Origin: Schaalia turicensis ACS-279-V-Col4
GTDB lineage: Bacteria; Actinomycetota; Actinomycetes; Actinomycetales; Actinomycetaceae
Length of the DNA stretch: 64,000 bases
Assembly: GCF_000296505.1 (NCBI RefSeq)
Contig: NZ_JH815208.1
Span: 789,650 to 853,649 of the forward strand
Direction of reading: 5' to 3'
Part shown: positions 51,472 through 62,790 of the stretch, in pieces
How the letters are laid out: every line of letters begins with the position of its first letter
How positions within the stretch are numbered: the stretch's first letter is position 1
Notes under the pieces: generated by a model
Databases searched by the model: none
Told to the model about the DNA's origin: nothing
Seen by the model: only the letters and a program-made list of their open reading frames with translations
Position numbers and translations under genes: made by a program

Positions 51472-54400
51472 ATGACACAGCATGTCTATAGCGCTGAAGA
51501 GATCCAGCGACTGATTAACCCCAAAATCCATCCGACCCCAGAGCAAATTAAAGTCATCGAATCACCTCTACACCCGCTGCTGGTCGTTGCTGGCGCGGGT
51601 TCGGGCAAAACGGAAACGATGGCAATGCGCGTTCTCTGGGCGGTTGCCAACGAACCGGACATCACAGCGTCGCGTGTTCTGGGCCTGACTTTCACAAAGA
51701 AAGCCGCAGGTGAACTGAAAGATCGTCTACGTTCACGATTGAAGAAACTCAGCATTGGCATCGGAGCTTCCGAAAAGGAAAAGATCAGCAACGATGATGA
51801 TTCTTCTGCGAAAACAAAGATGATCGACCCGCATGAAGAACCGACATCAATGACCTACAACGCCTTCGCGGGGCAGATTGTCAGCGAACACGGTTTACGG
51901 ATCGGCTTGAATCCTGACGTCACAATGCTCAGCCAAGCTGGTTCGGTTCAGCTGATGACAGACATCATGACGAATTGGCCGAAACGCCTCGATGAGAACA
52001 TCACGATTTCGTCTGCGGTCACGACGGCGTTGAGCCTCAACGGACAGTTGGGGGAGCATGGACTCAGCATCGAACAAGCTCGCGAACAGTTGGGACAATT
52101 CGGAGCGGAACTCACCGAGGTCGGCGATTCTAACGAAGACGCACGTAAGGTGCAGGCGCGTAACCAGCTTCGTATCGCCCTCCTTGATCCCATTGCCCAG
52201 TTCCAACGCCGTAAGCGTGAACTCGGAGTCATGGATTTTTCGGACCAGCTGATCCTGGCCACTCGAATCGTGAATACCGTGCCCGATGTTGTTCAACAGA
52301 TTCGTAAAGAATATGGGCTTGTTCTGCTCGATGAATTCCAGGACACCTCTGTCATCCAGATGGAACTCCTGTCAACGCTCTTCAAAGACCAGGCGGTGAC
52401 TGCCGTCGGCGACCCGAACCAAGCAATCTACGGCTGGAGAGGTGCTTCGGCATCCTCGCTAGAATCATTCATGGAACGTTTCTGTTCTGAAGAACCCAAG
52501 CCGGAACAGACTCTGACGCTATCAACCGCGTGGCGTAACGATCGTCAGATCCTTGTATGCGCCAACGAAGTGGCAAAACCGCTTCGCTCACATTCGCATG
52601 CTGCAACGTCTCCGGTCCTCGTCGAATCTACATTGGCAACTGAAGGCGATGTTGAAATTGCCTATGAAGCTGATCGCGATGCTCAGATCGCGCACGTTGT
52701 TGACTACGTGCAACGCCTTCGCAATACCCATCGGAGTGAGTGGAAGATCGGCATTCTCTGTCGCAAGAAGAGCCACTTTCTTCCCATTGACCGCGCACTT
52801 CGCGAGCATGGCATTCCCACCCAAGTTCTCGGGCTCGGCGGACTGCTGGAACAACCGGTTGTTGCTGACCTGCGTGCAGCCCTCGAGATTACGAACTCAG
52901 TAGATGCATCTCCTGCCCTGTTGAGACTCCTTGTTCGTGAAGATATCGGAGCGTCCGACCTGCGTTTGCTGGGGCAGTGGGCAAGCCGTCTGAACCGTAA
53001 GAGCAGAGGAACTCCGTATGAGGGCGTGCTTCTGTCAGCCGTTGATTCTCCTCCGGAAGTGGGATGGACGTCTACGAATCGTCAAGCGGGATCGTCACAA
53101 TCCGATTCCGTTGCAGAGAGTGCCAACGATGCTCCTCAAGAATCGGATGCGCAGACGGAGGCGCTTGATGGTCCATCGTTCTCTGAAGGTGGATATCGTC
53201 GCGTTCTTCGCCTCGGAGAGCGCCTGCGAAAACTACGCTCGTTGCGTGGGCATGGGCTGGTTGAACTCGCAGAACGAGCAAGCCAGATCATGGGGATCCT
53301 CGATGATGCGATCGCCGACCCGCTGGGTTCAGGTGCTAGGGAATCGCTCGATGCCTTTATCGACCAGATTGCAGAATACGAATCAAGCGTTGATAACCCC
53401 ACTCTTGCTGGTCTTGTCGAATGGCTGAACGTTGCAGAAAGCGATCCGGCAGGGCTCAAAGGCGTTGACGTTCAACCGGACCCGTCCGCAGTGCAGATCC
53501 TGACAGTGCACGGATCCAAAGGCCTGGAATGGGATAGCGTCATTGTCTTTGGAATGTCCGATACAATTTTCCCCTCGCACCGTAGCAAGAGCGTGTATTG
53601 GCGGGACGAGCCTCCAGCCCAAACCGGCTGGGTCATGGCTCCTGAAGAACTCCCGCATCCGTTGCGAGGTGACTATGGCGACCTCCCACCTTTCACCATT
53701 GATGTTTCTAACGGACGCACCCCATCCGCAGGATTCTCAAAGTGGTTAAAGACCGTGTATGGGCCGGAACTTGGTGCACACGTAGAAAGGGAAGAACGTC
53801 GTCTGGCATACGTGGCAATGACACGAGCACGCCACACGCAACTCCTCATCGGCTCGTGGCTGGATGAGAGCAAAACCCTACGAAACCCTTCCCGCTACCT
53901 CATGGCATCACGGCATGCGATGATCGAAGACTTCGAACAGACCTTGGCGACAGGGCAAGTCGTGTGGGCAAACGGAAACGTGGATGTCAAAGACGGCAAC
54001 GAGTTGCAGGAACTTCAAAAACGAATCGACGGCTTAAACGACGTCATTCCCGAAGCTCCAACATCGGAGTCGTTTGCGCAAGACAGTGAGGAAGACACCA
54101 TCTACTTCCCCTTCGAAATTGGTCCATCACGTCAAGCGGTTGCCAAAGGAGCCCAGCGCGTGCGACAAGCTCAAGCAGAGCTGAAAACGGACGCCGACGT
54201 CTTCGAACTGCTCGACGCCTTGGGTGAATCTCAGCGCGTTAAAGACGTGACAGCGCTCATTGAGGAACATCGACTTGCATCAAGCAAAGAAACCATGGTG
54301 ATCCGCCAGGATCATATTCCGGCAACCTCGGTTTCAAAGATGCTCGAAGACATCGACGCGTTTGCTCTGGATATGCGCAGACCCATGCCCGCTCAACCCA

Positions 54401-54939
54401 GCGACAGCGCAACGCTTGGAACGATTTTCCACGCGTGGGTTGAACGACAACTGCATCTTGCCAGCCCAGAAGAACGCGATGAGCCCGTTGCTGGGATCGA
54501 GACCCTTGATGATCACGAACGCGCCCGATTGCGACACATGCAGGACAACTTCGTCGAGCTTCCCATCGTCAAAACGGGCACACCGATCGCCATCGAAGAA
54601 GCATTCAGCGTCAAGGTCGCTGATATTTCAGTCAATGGCAGGATCGACGCTGTCTTCGAAGATAAACACGGTAAAACAATCATCGTCGACTGGAAGACGG
54701 GGCGGGCTCCACACAGGAACACGAAGAAGGAAACACTGCGTTACTACGCGACTCAGCTCCGCCTCTACCGGCTGGCCTGGTCGCAACTCACCGGGCTCGC
54801 GGAAGAATCAATCACTCCGATGCTTGCCTTCGTGGACGCTAACACAACTGTTTCCCTTGATGATCTGGTGAAACTAGGTGGTGCAGGCCTCGAAGAAAGC
54901 CTAGAAGACGAAGTGAAAAGGACCTTGAAGCGGGCCTAG
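51472..54939 (+). CDS. adnB: AdnB-like helicase-nuclease subunit
   Basis: The 1155-residue protein has an intact UvrD motor: VVAGAGSGKTETM (Walker A, residue ~38), LLDEFQDTSVIQ, VGDPNQAIYGWRGAS, TVHGSKGLEWDSV and YVAMTRARH. The C-terminal nuclease has IIVDWKTGRAP and TQLRLYRLAW. A ~60-residue Ser/Asp/Glu-rich insertion (residues ~530-570) lies in the 2B region. In mycobacteria AdnB is the leading motor of the heterodimer. The good motor motifs here contrast with the degraded AdnA. Confidence 0.95.
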   Translation: MTQHVYSAEEIQRLINPKIHPTPEQIKVIESPLHPLLVVAGAGSGKTETMAMRVLWAVANEPDITASRVLGLTFTKKAAGELKDRLRSRLKKLSIGIGASEKEKISNDDDSSAKTKMIDPHEEPTSMTYNAFAGQIVSEHGLRIGLNPDVTMLSQAGSVQLMTDIMTNWPKRLDENITISSAVTTALSLNGQLGEHGLSIEQAREQLGQFGAELTEVGDSNEDARKVQARNQLRIALLDPIAQFQRRKRELGVMDFSDQLILATRIVNTVPDVVQQIRKEYGLVLLDEFQDTSVIQMELLSTLFKDQAVTAVGDPNQAIYGWRGASASSLESFMERFCSEEPKPEQTLTLSTAWRNDRQILVCANEVAKPLRSHSHAATSPVLVESTLATEGDVEIAYEADRDAQIAHVVDYVQRLRNTHRSEWKIGILCRKKSHFLPIDRALREHGIPTQVLGLGGLLEQPVVADLRAALEITNSVDASPALLRLLVREDIGASDLRLLGQWASRLNRKSRGTPYEGVLLSAVDSPPEVGWTSTNRQAGSSQSDSVAESANDAPQESDAQTEALDGPSFSEGGYRRVLRLGERLRKLRSLRGHGLVELAERASQIMGILDDAIADPLGSGARESLDAFIDQIAEYESSVDNPTLAGLVEWLNVAESDPAGLKGVDVQPDPSAVQILTVHGSKGLEWDSVIVFGMSDTIFPSHRSKSVYWRDEPPAQTGWVMAPEELPHPLRGDYGDLPPFTIDVSNGRTPSAGFSKWLKTVYGPELGAHVEREERRLAYVAMTRARHTQLLIGSWLDESKTLRNPSRYLMASRHAMIEDFEQTLATGQVVWANGNVDVKDGNELQELQKRIDGLNDVIPEAPTSESFAQDSEEDTIYFPFEIGPSRQAVAKGAQRVRQAQAELKTDADVFELLDALGESQRVKDVTALIEEHRLASSKETMVIRQDHIPATSVSKMLEDIDAFALDMRRPMPAQPSDSATLGTIFHAWVERQLHLASPEERDEPVAGIETLDDHERARLRHMQDNFVELPIVKTGTPIAIEEAFSVKVADISVNGRIDAVFEDKHGKTIIVDWKTGRAPHRNTKKETLRYYATQLRLYRLAWSQLTGLAEESITPMLAFVDANTTVSLDDLVKLGGAGLEESLEDEVKRTLKRA

Positions 54940-54948
54940 GCGCAAAAT

Positions 54949-55004
54949 ACAGTTCGTGCCCACACGACAGTTCGTGCCCACACGGACACCGCGTGGGCAC
55001 GAAC
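54949..55004 (+). terminator. Terminator after adnB with duplicated left arm
   Basis: An 18-bp unit ACAGTTCGTGCCCACACG is repeated head to tail (54949-54966, 54967-54984). The second copy pairs with GTGGGCACGAAC (54993-55004) to give a 12-bp hairpin. Confidence 0.65.
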
Positions 55005-55051
55005 AAATGCGCCAAATATGCTTCGCCGGAACTTGCTTCAGTCTCTGGCCA

Positions 55052-56641
55052 TTACTCCTGATCCAAGAAGTGCAGGCGCTCAGTCGGAGCCTCGTTCACA
55101 TCGGTAGAAGCGCGTAAGACGGACGAAGGCGAGGGAACCGAAGACGTGGAAGCCGAATCGGATTCTGACTGAGAACCGGACTGTTGCGGATCGTCATTAT
55201 CTGCGCGGTCATCATCTACGCGCTTATTGGCATCGTCGTAGTCCGCAAGCAACGTTTCAACGTCGTGCCCGTGACGCCCATGACGCCCAAACCTGGTGAA
55301 AAGTGATGCTGGCAAACCAAATCGTGTTGCAAGACTCGCCTTTTCTTCGGGCGCGTCCTGATCACAATCAGCATCGACTTCGGAGTAAGAGTCATCGTCG
55401 GCACAACGATCCGGGGCTGCGTAGTCGTCCGAATCCGAGTAATCGTCAGAATCTGAAAGATTGGCGGCGCCGAGGCGGCCTGCTACGACGTTGAAATCAA
55501 TGACCTCAGTCTTCTGGTTCGCAAGCTCTGCGCCAGCAAAGGAGGACGTGGAGAAAGCTGGTGCCCGGCGCGAAGAAGAAGCAGAATCGGAGGCAGAGGA
55601 GACGGAAGGCGACGGCACGGAAGCAGAAGATGCAGGCGATGGGGCGGAAGGTGCGGTAGTGCCAGAATCAGAAGCCTGAGAATCCTGTGTCTGAGCAACA
55701 TGCGCATGCGGGCGTTCAACGATTTGCGCGTCCCCCAGATCTGTTGAAAGCTCACTGAGCATGTGGCGCGCGTCAGAAATGATGCTTCGGTCTTCCGCGT
55801 GCAAGCCGTGAACCAGCCAGCGCACAATAGCAAGCTCAGACAACAGTTGCGCACGAGTAAATAACTGCAGATCAGCAACCGTTCGTTCCTGAGAATATGC
55901 GGCGCGAAAACGCTCCAAGAAAGCATCCGATGCAGACGCAAGAACCCACGCGATGTCCTGAGCGGGATCGCCGACGTGCGCAGAAGTGAAGCCAGTCATC
56001 GCGCGAACAATGCCCGCTTCGACGATGACGGAATTGCCTTGAATATCGCCGTGGATCGGGGCTGCGGGGAAGCGCCACAATGACAGATCCTCAAGGGCTG
56101 CTTCCCAACGGTTCCAGAGGTTCGCGGGAATCAGGACCTGAGACGCTACCTCGTCAAGCATCGCCAGATGGCGTTCGCGACATTCAGAGACGGAGTATGC
56201 GGGCAGGTTAATGCCGGTGTAAATGACCGGAGGAAGGTTGTGAAGTGCTGCAAGGGCTTTACCGAGCGAAGCGGGAAGAAGGTTCGGATTGTCGAAGTCG
56301 TCGTCGCTCATCGGGTGCCCGCCAAGGTCTTGGTGGACGATGACACGATCACCTTCAGGGGTCAGGGTTGTGCCGTGGATTCGCGGGACGTCGAAGGGGA
56401 TTTTCTTCGCGTCTTTTGCTTTCGCCAGCCGGGTGAGGACGCCTGACTGAGCGTCCAAATCGAGTCCGCCGACGCTGGAGTGCGGGCAGGTGACGGTCCA
56501 TTTATTGCCGGCTGAATCGATGATGCCGGTGACGGAAAGAACCTCGTCGGCAAATTGTGGTTCGCGCAGACCCGCAACGGAAAGTCCGGGGACAGCGGCG
56601 GTCGCTAGGGCAGCAAGTTCAAGCGGAGTTTTTGGGCGCAT
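55052..56641 (-). CDS. Aminoglycoside-phosphotransferase-fold protein with disordered acidic tail
   Basis: Residues ~1-310 follow the APH/choline-kinase fold: VIVHQDLGGHPM in the hinge region, LGKALAALHNL, and the catalytic-loop pattern AAPIHGDIQGNSVIV (HGDxxxxN). The usual metal-binding Asp of the following strand (normally IDW/IDF) is replaced: the sequence reads AMTGFTSAHVGDPAQD. The protein may therefore be a pseudokinase. The last ~210 residues are Ser/Asp/Ala-rich low complexity with acidic clusters. I use ATG 56641; GTG 56644 is one codon earlier. A similar gene follows adnAB in other actinobacteria. The role is unknown. Confidence 0.78.
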   Translation of the reverse strand: MRPKTPLELAALATAAVPGLSVAGLREPQFADEVLSVTGIIDSAGNKWTVTCPHSSVGGLDLDAQSGVLTRLAKAKDAKKIPFDVPRIHGTTLTPEGDRVIVHQDLGGHPMSDDDFDNPNLLPASLGKALAALHNLPPVIYTGINLPAYSVSECRERHLAMLDEVASQVLIPANLWNRWEAALEDLSLWRFPAAPIHGDIQGNSVIVEAGIVRAMTGFTSAHVGDPAQDIAWVLASASDAFLERFRAAYSQERTVADLQLFTRAQLLSELAIVRWLVHGLHAEDRSIISDARHMLSELSTDLGDAQIVERPHAHVAQTQDSQASDSGTTAPSAPSPASSASVPSPSVSSASDSASSSRRAPAFSTSSFAGAELANQKTEVIDFNVVAGRLGAANLSDSDDYSDSDDYAAPDRCADDDSYSEVDADCDQDAPEEKASLATRFGLPASLFTRFGRHGRHGHDVETLLADYDDANKRVDDDRADNDDPQQSGSQSESDSASTSSVPSPSSVLRASTDVNEAPTERLHFLDQE

Positions 56642-56858
56642 CACAGTTTAACGGTACATGGGTGTGTGCCTGAAGCGATGGTGCGGCTTGCGCTTCGTCA
56701 GGTTTTTGTGGTCGACGAGGCCGGCCTCGCCGATGATTTGGCTGAATACCGTAGTGAGTGGCCGGTTCGGGAAGAGGTTCAAAGTATGTGATCTTTCTTG
56801 AAGGGGTCAATATGTGGAAAGGGATGGTCAAGTATGTGTAATACGTGCCCATAATTAG

Positions 56859-58223
<1,365 letters not shown>

Positions 58224-58348
58224 TTAGCCGTATTGTGAGCATCTGAACGCTTCAAACCCTGCCTGGTGGCGGTGTGTAGGTTGAACCTCATACCGCTACT
58301 GGGCGGTGGTGTATCTACCAGATGCTCTGAATCGACTAGTGTAGTGGC

Positions 58349-59473
58349 GTGGCTACAGAATTTTCAGAAGAGATCCAGAACCTGCGTACGACTATGGAGA
58401 ACGTCCTCGCGGTCGTCCAACCCGATAAGCTCCGTAGCCAAATTGAAGACCTCGAGAAGCAGGCAACGGCCCCCGATTTGTGGGATGACCCGTCACACGC
58501 CCAGGAAGTGACCTCGGCCCTCAGCCATCGTCAAAGCGAACTCGATCGCGTGACCAAGATGGTGGATCGCATCGATGATCTTGAAGCCATGGTTGAAATG
58601 GCAGGTGAAGATCCTGAAGAATCCGCAGAGATCCTGGAAGAAGCCGACGGAGATCTTGTCACGTTGAAGGCCGATATCTCCGACCTTGAAATTCGTACCC
58701 TGCTTGATGGTGAGTACGACGAGCGCAATGCTGTCATCACGATCCGCTCCGGCGCAGGTGGTGTTGATGCCGCTGACTTCGCAGAGATTCTGCTTCGTAT
58801 GTACCTGCGTTGGGCAGAACGCCACGGCTACCCGACCAAGGTGATGGATACGTCTTATGCCGAAGAAGCTGGCTTGAAGTCGGCAACCTTCGAAGTCCAG
58901 GCTCCCTACGCCTACGGCACCCTCTCGGTTGAAGCAGGCACTCACCGTCTGGTCCGAATCAGCCCCTTCGACAATCAGGGGCGTCGCCAGACCTCCTTCG
59001 CGGCAGTCGAAGTTATCCCGCTGATCGAATCCACCGACCATATCGAAATTCCGGAAAACGAACTGAAGATCGACGTCTTCCGCTCGTCCGGTCCCGGTGG
59101 TCAGTCCGTGAACACGACCGACTCCGCTGTTCGTATGACGCACATTCCAACCGGCATTGTCGTGTCGATGCAGGACGAAAAGTCGCAGATTCAGAACCGG
59201 GCGGCCGCTCTTCGAGTCCTCCAATCCCGACTTCTTGTTCTTCGTCATGAAGAAGAACAGGCGAAGAAGAAGGAACTCGCCGGTGATGTGAAGGCATCGT
59301 GGGGTGACCAGATGCGTTCCTACGTTCTCCAGCCCTACACGATGGTGAAAGACCTTCGTACCCAGTTCGAATCCGGTAGCCCGCAGAACGTTTTCGATGG
59401 CGACATTGACGGCTTCATTAACGCAGGCATCCGCTGGCGCAAGAACCAAGCGAACGAACAGGCAGAGGCCTGA
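58349..59473 (+). CDS. prfB: Peptide chain release factor 2
   Basis: It recognises UGA and UAA stop codons. The anticodon-like SPF is in [12 protein letters not shown], and GGQ is in [16 protein letters not shown]; the N-terminal coiled domain is normal. The frame is continuous from the GTG at 58349 (374 residues), so the programmed +1 frameshift of E. coli prfB is absent. The ribosome site is weak. The 240-base gap to ftsE contains no supported gene. Confidence 0.96.
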   Translation: MATEFSEEIQNLRTTMENVLAVVQPDKLRSQIEDLEKQATAPDLWDDPSHAQEVTSALSHRQSELDRVTKMVDRIDDLEAMVEMAGEDPEESAEILEEADGDLVTLKADISDLEIRTLLDGEYDERNAVITIRSGAGGVDAADFAEILLRMYLRWAERHGYPTKVMDTSYAEEAGLKSATFEVQAPYAYGTLSVEAGTHRLVRISPFDNQGRRQTSFAAVEVIPLIESTDHIEIPENELKIDVFRSSGPGGQSVNTTDSAVRMTHIPTGIVVSMQDEKSQIQNRAAALRVLQSRLLVLRHEEEQAKKKELAGDVKASWGDQMRSYVLQPYTMVKDLRTQFESGSPQNVFDGDIDGFINAGIRWRKNQANEQAEA

Positions 59474-59725
59474 CCTGATCCGATCCCGAGTCAGGGAAAA
59501 GAAGCGAACGCTGGTCGGCCTCGTCGATCACGGTCGACATACTGCACTGAAGCGTAAGCTCGCGCCACGGCGAAGCAGCTGGCTAGAAAACGCTGAAAGT
59601 ATCGCCCTCGTCACCTTTTTAACAGGTGGCGGGGACGGAACTGAATCCGGCGCGTGTCGCTTCAGCCCGCGTTAGAAAACCTTGCCTAGTCTGATTGAGA
59701 CCATAACCTTCAATTGGACGGCCTA

Positions 59726-60415
59726 ATGATTCGATTTGATGACGTAACCATGGTGTACACCGCAGGTGCGAAGCCTGCGCTCGACCATGTGTCTTTGGAA
59801 GTTGAACGGGGAGAATTCGTATTCCTTGTCGGTAAGTCCGGCTCGGGCAAATCCACCTTCCTTCAGCTTGTGATGCGCGAAATTAAAGCAACCTCCGGTC
59901 ACGTGTGGGTCCTCGGCAAAGAGGTCTCCAAGCTCCGTAACTGGGCGGTGCCAGGACTTCGCCGTCAAGTCGGAACCGTCTTCCAGGATTTCCGCTTGCT
60001 CCCATCAAAGACCGTGTACGAAAACGTCGCGCTCGCAATGCAGGTGATTGGTAAGCCGAAGCACGCTATTAAGACCGCCGTCCCAGAAGCACTGGCGTTG
60101 GTCGATCTGGCAGGTAAGGAAAACCGCCTGCCCCACGAACTCTCCGGTGGTGAAGAACAGCGCGTCGCAATCGCACGCGCAATGGTGAACCGTCCCGAAC
60201 TGCTACTGGCGGATGAGCCCACCGGTAACCTCGACCCCGATACCTCGCTTGGCATCATGCGTCTTCTGGATCGTATTAACCGCCAGGGGACCACGGTTGT
60301 CATGGCAACCCACGACGCCGACATCGTGAACCAGATGCGCAAGCGCGTCATCGAGCTACAAGGCGGTCACGTCATCCGAGACCAGTCGCGTGGCGTCTAC
60401 GGGGCGGTGAACTAA
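59726..60415 (+). CDS. ftsE: Cell division ATP-binding protein FtsE
   Basis: The 229-residue ABC ATPase has Walker [10 protein letters not shown], signature [15 protein letters not shown], Walker [13 protein letters not shown] and MATHDAD. I start at the ATG 59726 ([11 protein letters not shown]), the usual FtsE beginning, not at the TTG 12 bases before. FtsE drives FtsX at the septum to activate wall hydrolases. It is followed at two bases by ftsX. Confidence 0.95.
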   Translation: MIRFDDVTMVYTAGAKPALDHVSLEVERGEFVFLVGKSGSGKSTFLQLVMREIKATSGHVWVLGKEVSKLRNWAVPGLRRQVGTVFQDFRLLPSKTVYENVALAMQVIGKPKHAIKTAVPEALALVDLAGKENRLPHELSGGEEQRVAIARAMVNRPELLLADEPTGNLDPDTSLGIMRLLDRINRQGTTVVMATHDADIVNQMRKRVIELQGGHVIRDQSRGVYGAVN

Positions 60416-60417
60416 CC

Positions 60418-61332
60418 ATGAAGCTTCGTTTTATTCTCTCTGAAGTCGGCAAGGGACTGGCGCGCAACCGTGCAATGTCCGTCGCCGTCATCATCGTCAC
60501 CTACGTTTCCCTCCTATTCGTCGGTGTTGCTGGCCTATCGCAGATGCAGGTCATGCAGATGAAATCGCAGTGGTACGACAAGATTGAGGTCTCGATCTAC
60601 ATGTGCGCCACCGACGATGCAACGCCGTCCTGTAACGCAACGGAAGCAACCGAGGCTCAGATCAGCGCCGTTCGTGACAAGCTCAATTCCGCGGAAATGT
60701 CGCAGTACGTGAAGAACGTATACGAAGAATCCAAGGAAGAAGCGTACGAAAACTACTTGAAGCTCTACGGTGATTCCACGATCAGCGAATGGACAACGGT
60801 AGACATGATGCCCGTTTCCTTCCGCGTGAAGCTCGTTGACCCCGAGCAGTACTCAATCATCAAGGAAGAATTCTCCGGTGCTGCCGGTGTTTCCCAGGTG
60901 AAAGACCAGCGCGAAATTATCGAGCCGCTGTTCAACGTCATTGACGCTGCGCGCCTGATGGCCCTCGGCCTGGGTGGTGTCATGATTATCGCCGCCATCC
61001 TGCTGATTTCGACCACGATCCGCCTGTCGGCAATGAGTCGCGAGACGGAAACACAAATTATGCGTTACGTCGGTGCCTCGAACCTGTTCATCCAAGCACC
61101 CTTCATGATCGAAGGTGCGCTTGCCGCAATCGCCGGCGCAATCCTGGCAGTGGGAACACTGTTCGCCGGCGTTCACTTCCTTGTCCAAGGCTGGTTGGCT
61201 CCGTCATTCAGCTGGACCAGCTTTATCGGCGCCACCCAAGTGTGGATTATGACGCCGATCCTTATCCTCGCAGCGGTTGCGTTGGCACTGATCGCGTCCG
61301 CAGTTTCCTTGGCTAAATACACGAAGGTCTGA
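60418..61332 (+). CDS. ftsX: Cell division protein FtsX
   Basis: The 304-residue membrane protein has one N-terminal helix (AMSVAVIIVTYVSLLFVGVA), an extracellular domain (residues ~45-170, including two Cys in YMCATDDATPSCNAT, which may form a disulfide), then three helices. This is the FtsX topology. It transmits FtsE ATP hydrolysis to an outside hydrolase, here probably the next gene, which starts two bases after the stop. Confidence 0.95.
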   Translation: MKLRFILSEVGKGLARNRAMSVAVIIVTYVSLLFVGVAGLSQMQVMQMKSQWYDKIEVSIYMCATDDATPSCNATEATEAQISAVRDKLNSAEMSQYVKNVYEESKEEAYENYLKLYGDSTISEWTTVDMMPVSFRVKLVDPEQYSIIKEEFSGAAGVSQVKDQREIIEPLFNVIDAARLMALGLGGVMIIAAILLISTTIRLSAMSRETETQIMRYVGASNLFIQAPFMIEGALAAIAGAILAVGTLFAGVHFLVQGWLAPSFSWTSFIGATQVWIMTPILILAAVALALIASAVSLAKYTKV

Positions 61333-61334
61333 TC

Positions 61335-62603
61335 ATGAAGAAGTCGATTCGTCTTCACGTTCCTGTTGCAGTTGCATGGAGCGCATCGATTGGTGCGCTG
61401 TGCATGTACAGCTTTATTCCCGCGAATGCTGACGAGCGAGATGATGCTGTGAGCAAACAGGATGCCGCGGCTCAGCAAGTTTCTAATCTCAAGACTGAGA
61501 TTGAGGGTATTGATGCGACACTCTCGCAGCTCTTCTACGACCTTGAAGCAGCAAACGCGCAGATTCCTGCTGCTCAGAAAGCACTGGAGGCCACTCAGGC
61601 GAAGCGCGATGCTGCGAATCGTGAACACGAAGTCGCAATGGGACAACTTCAGGTCGCTCAAGCGAAGAAAGCTGAGATTGACGAAGAGGTCCACGCTTCC
61701 TCGTCACGCCAAGAGGAAGCCAACAAGGCGATCGGTAACTTGGCTCGCTCCATGTACCAGGACGGCACTAGTTCTGCAGTCCTGCTTGCCCTGACGAAGA
61801 GTGGAACCGAGTCAATTGACGATCGAGCATCAGCAGCTGACGCCATGGCCCGTTCTCAAGCCCAAGCGCTCAACGCTGCGATGGAAATGAAAGCGACCCA
61901 ACGTAGCCAAGCAAGTCGCCAGCAAGCAATCTCTGACCGCGTGGCAGCACTTGAAGCTCAAGCTCAGAAGGCCCTTGATGACGCTGCGGCGGCAGAAGCT
62001 GAAGCCCAAGCGGGCGTTGACGCCCTAGAAAAAGCTAAAGCTGACGCCCAAGTGAAGCAAGCGGAGTGGGACTCCAAGAAGTCCGAAGTGAACCAACAGC
62101 TGGCTCAGGCACAGGCTGACTATGATGCTCAGACCGCGAAGATTCAAGAGATCGATGCGACTAACAGGGCTGCGAACAGGATCTACTCGTCGGCGAATGC
62201 GAGCGGTTTCCATAACCCGGTTCAAGACAGCTCGATGATTATTACGTCGCCCTTCGGCTGGCGTATGCACCCTGTGCTCGGCTATCAGAAGTACCACTCG
62301 GGCGTTGACCTCGCTGCGCAGTGCGGTGAGCCCGTCTACGCGATGACATCCGGCGTTGTTCTGGATGTTTCAAGCAGTATCTCTGCCGGCAACTACGTGG
62401 ACGTGAACCACGGAATGCTCGGCGGTAACTCCGTGATCACCGAATACCTGCACATGCAACGCATCTATGTTTCGCCCGGACAGTCGGTTAGTGCCGGAAC
62501 AGTGCTTGGCGAGGTCGGCATGACCGGCTATGCCACCGGTTGCCACCTGCACTTCGGTGTTCTGCAGAACGGCGTGAACGTTGACCCGATGGGGTACTTG
62601 TAA
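61335..62603 (+). CDS. Secreted coiled-coil M23 peptidase (EnvC/RipC-like role)
   Basis: The protein has 422 residues. A signal peptide (VPVAVAWSASIGALCMYSFIPANA) is followed by a long coiled coil (residues ~35-275, rich in Ala/Gln/Glu/Lys) and a LytM/M23 domain. The zinc motifs are HSGVDLAA (HxxxD) and HLHFGV (HxH). Coiled-coil M23 proteins are the FtsX partners in several bacteria, and its place directly after ftsX in one operon supports that. It should cut peptide cross-links at division. Confidence 0.92.
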   Translation: MKKSIRLHVPVAVAWSASIGALCMYSFIPANADERDDAVSKQDAAAQQVSNLKTEIEGIDATLSQLFYDLEAANAQIPAAQKALEATQAKRDAANREHEVAMGQLQVAQAKKAEIDEEVHASSSRQEEANKAIGNLARSMYQDGTSSAVLLALTKSGTESIDDRASAADAMARSQAQALNAAMEMKATQRSQASRQQAISDRVAALEAQAQKALDDAAAAEAEAQAGVDALEKAKADAQVKQAEWDSKKSEVNQQLAQAQADYDAQTAKIQEIDATNRAANRIYSSANASGFHNPVQDSSMIITSPFGWRMHPVLGYQKYHSGVDLAAQCGEPVYAMTSGVVLDVSSSISAGNYVDVNHGMLGGNSVITEYLHMQRIYVSPGQSVSAGTVLGEVGMTGYATGCHLHFGVLQNGVNVDPMGYL

Positions 62604-62642
62604 GCCAATGCGACTCGCTGATCTGATGATTGGCTGAGTCAG

Positions 62643-62675
62643 AAGGCGGGGACAAGCTCAGCTTGTCCCCGCCTT
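62643..62675 (+). terminator. Terminator after the ftsEX operon
   Basis: AAGGCGGGGACAAGC and GCTTGTCCCCGCCTT form a 15-bp perfect stem with a three-base loop. Confidence 0.85.
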
Positions 62676-62790
62676 CCATTGATACTGGCATTTTACGAGG
62701 CGTGAGCAAGACCCCTGCCCGCGGAGGCGTTAGAATTAACGCCTTGAGTGGCGGGGCGTGGCCTCGTCAATCAAAGAAAGGAGGTGCACG

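Noticed and set aside
58349..58450. Programmed frameshift in prfB
   Set aside because: The RF2 frame is continuous from the GTG; no in-frame UGA after a CUU-like slip site is present.
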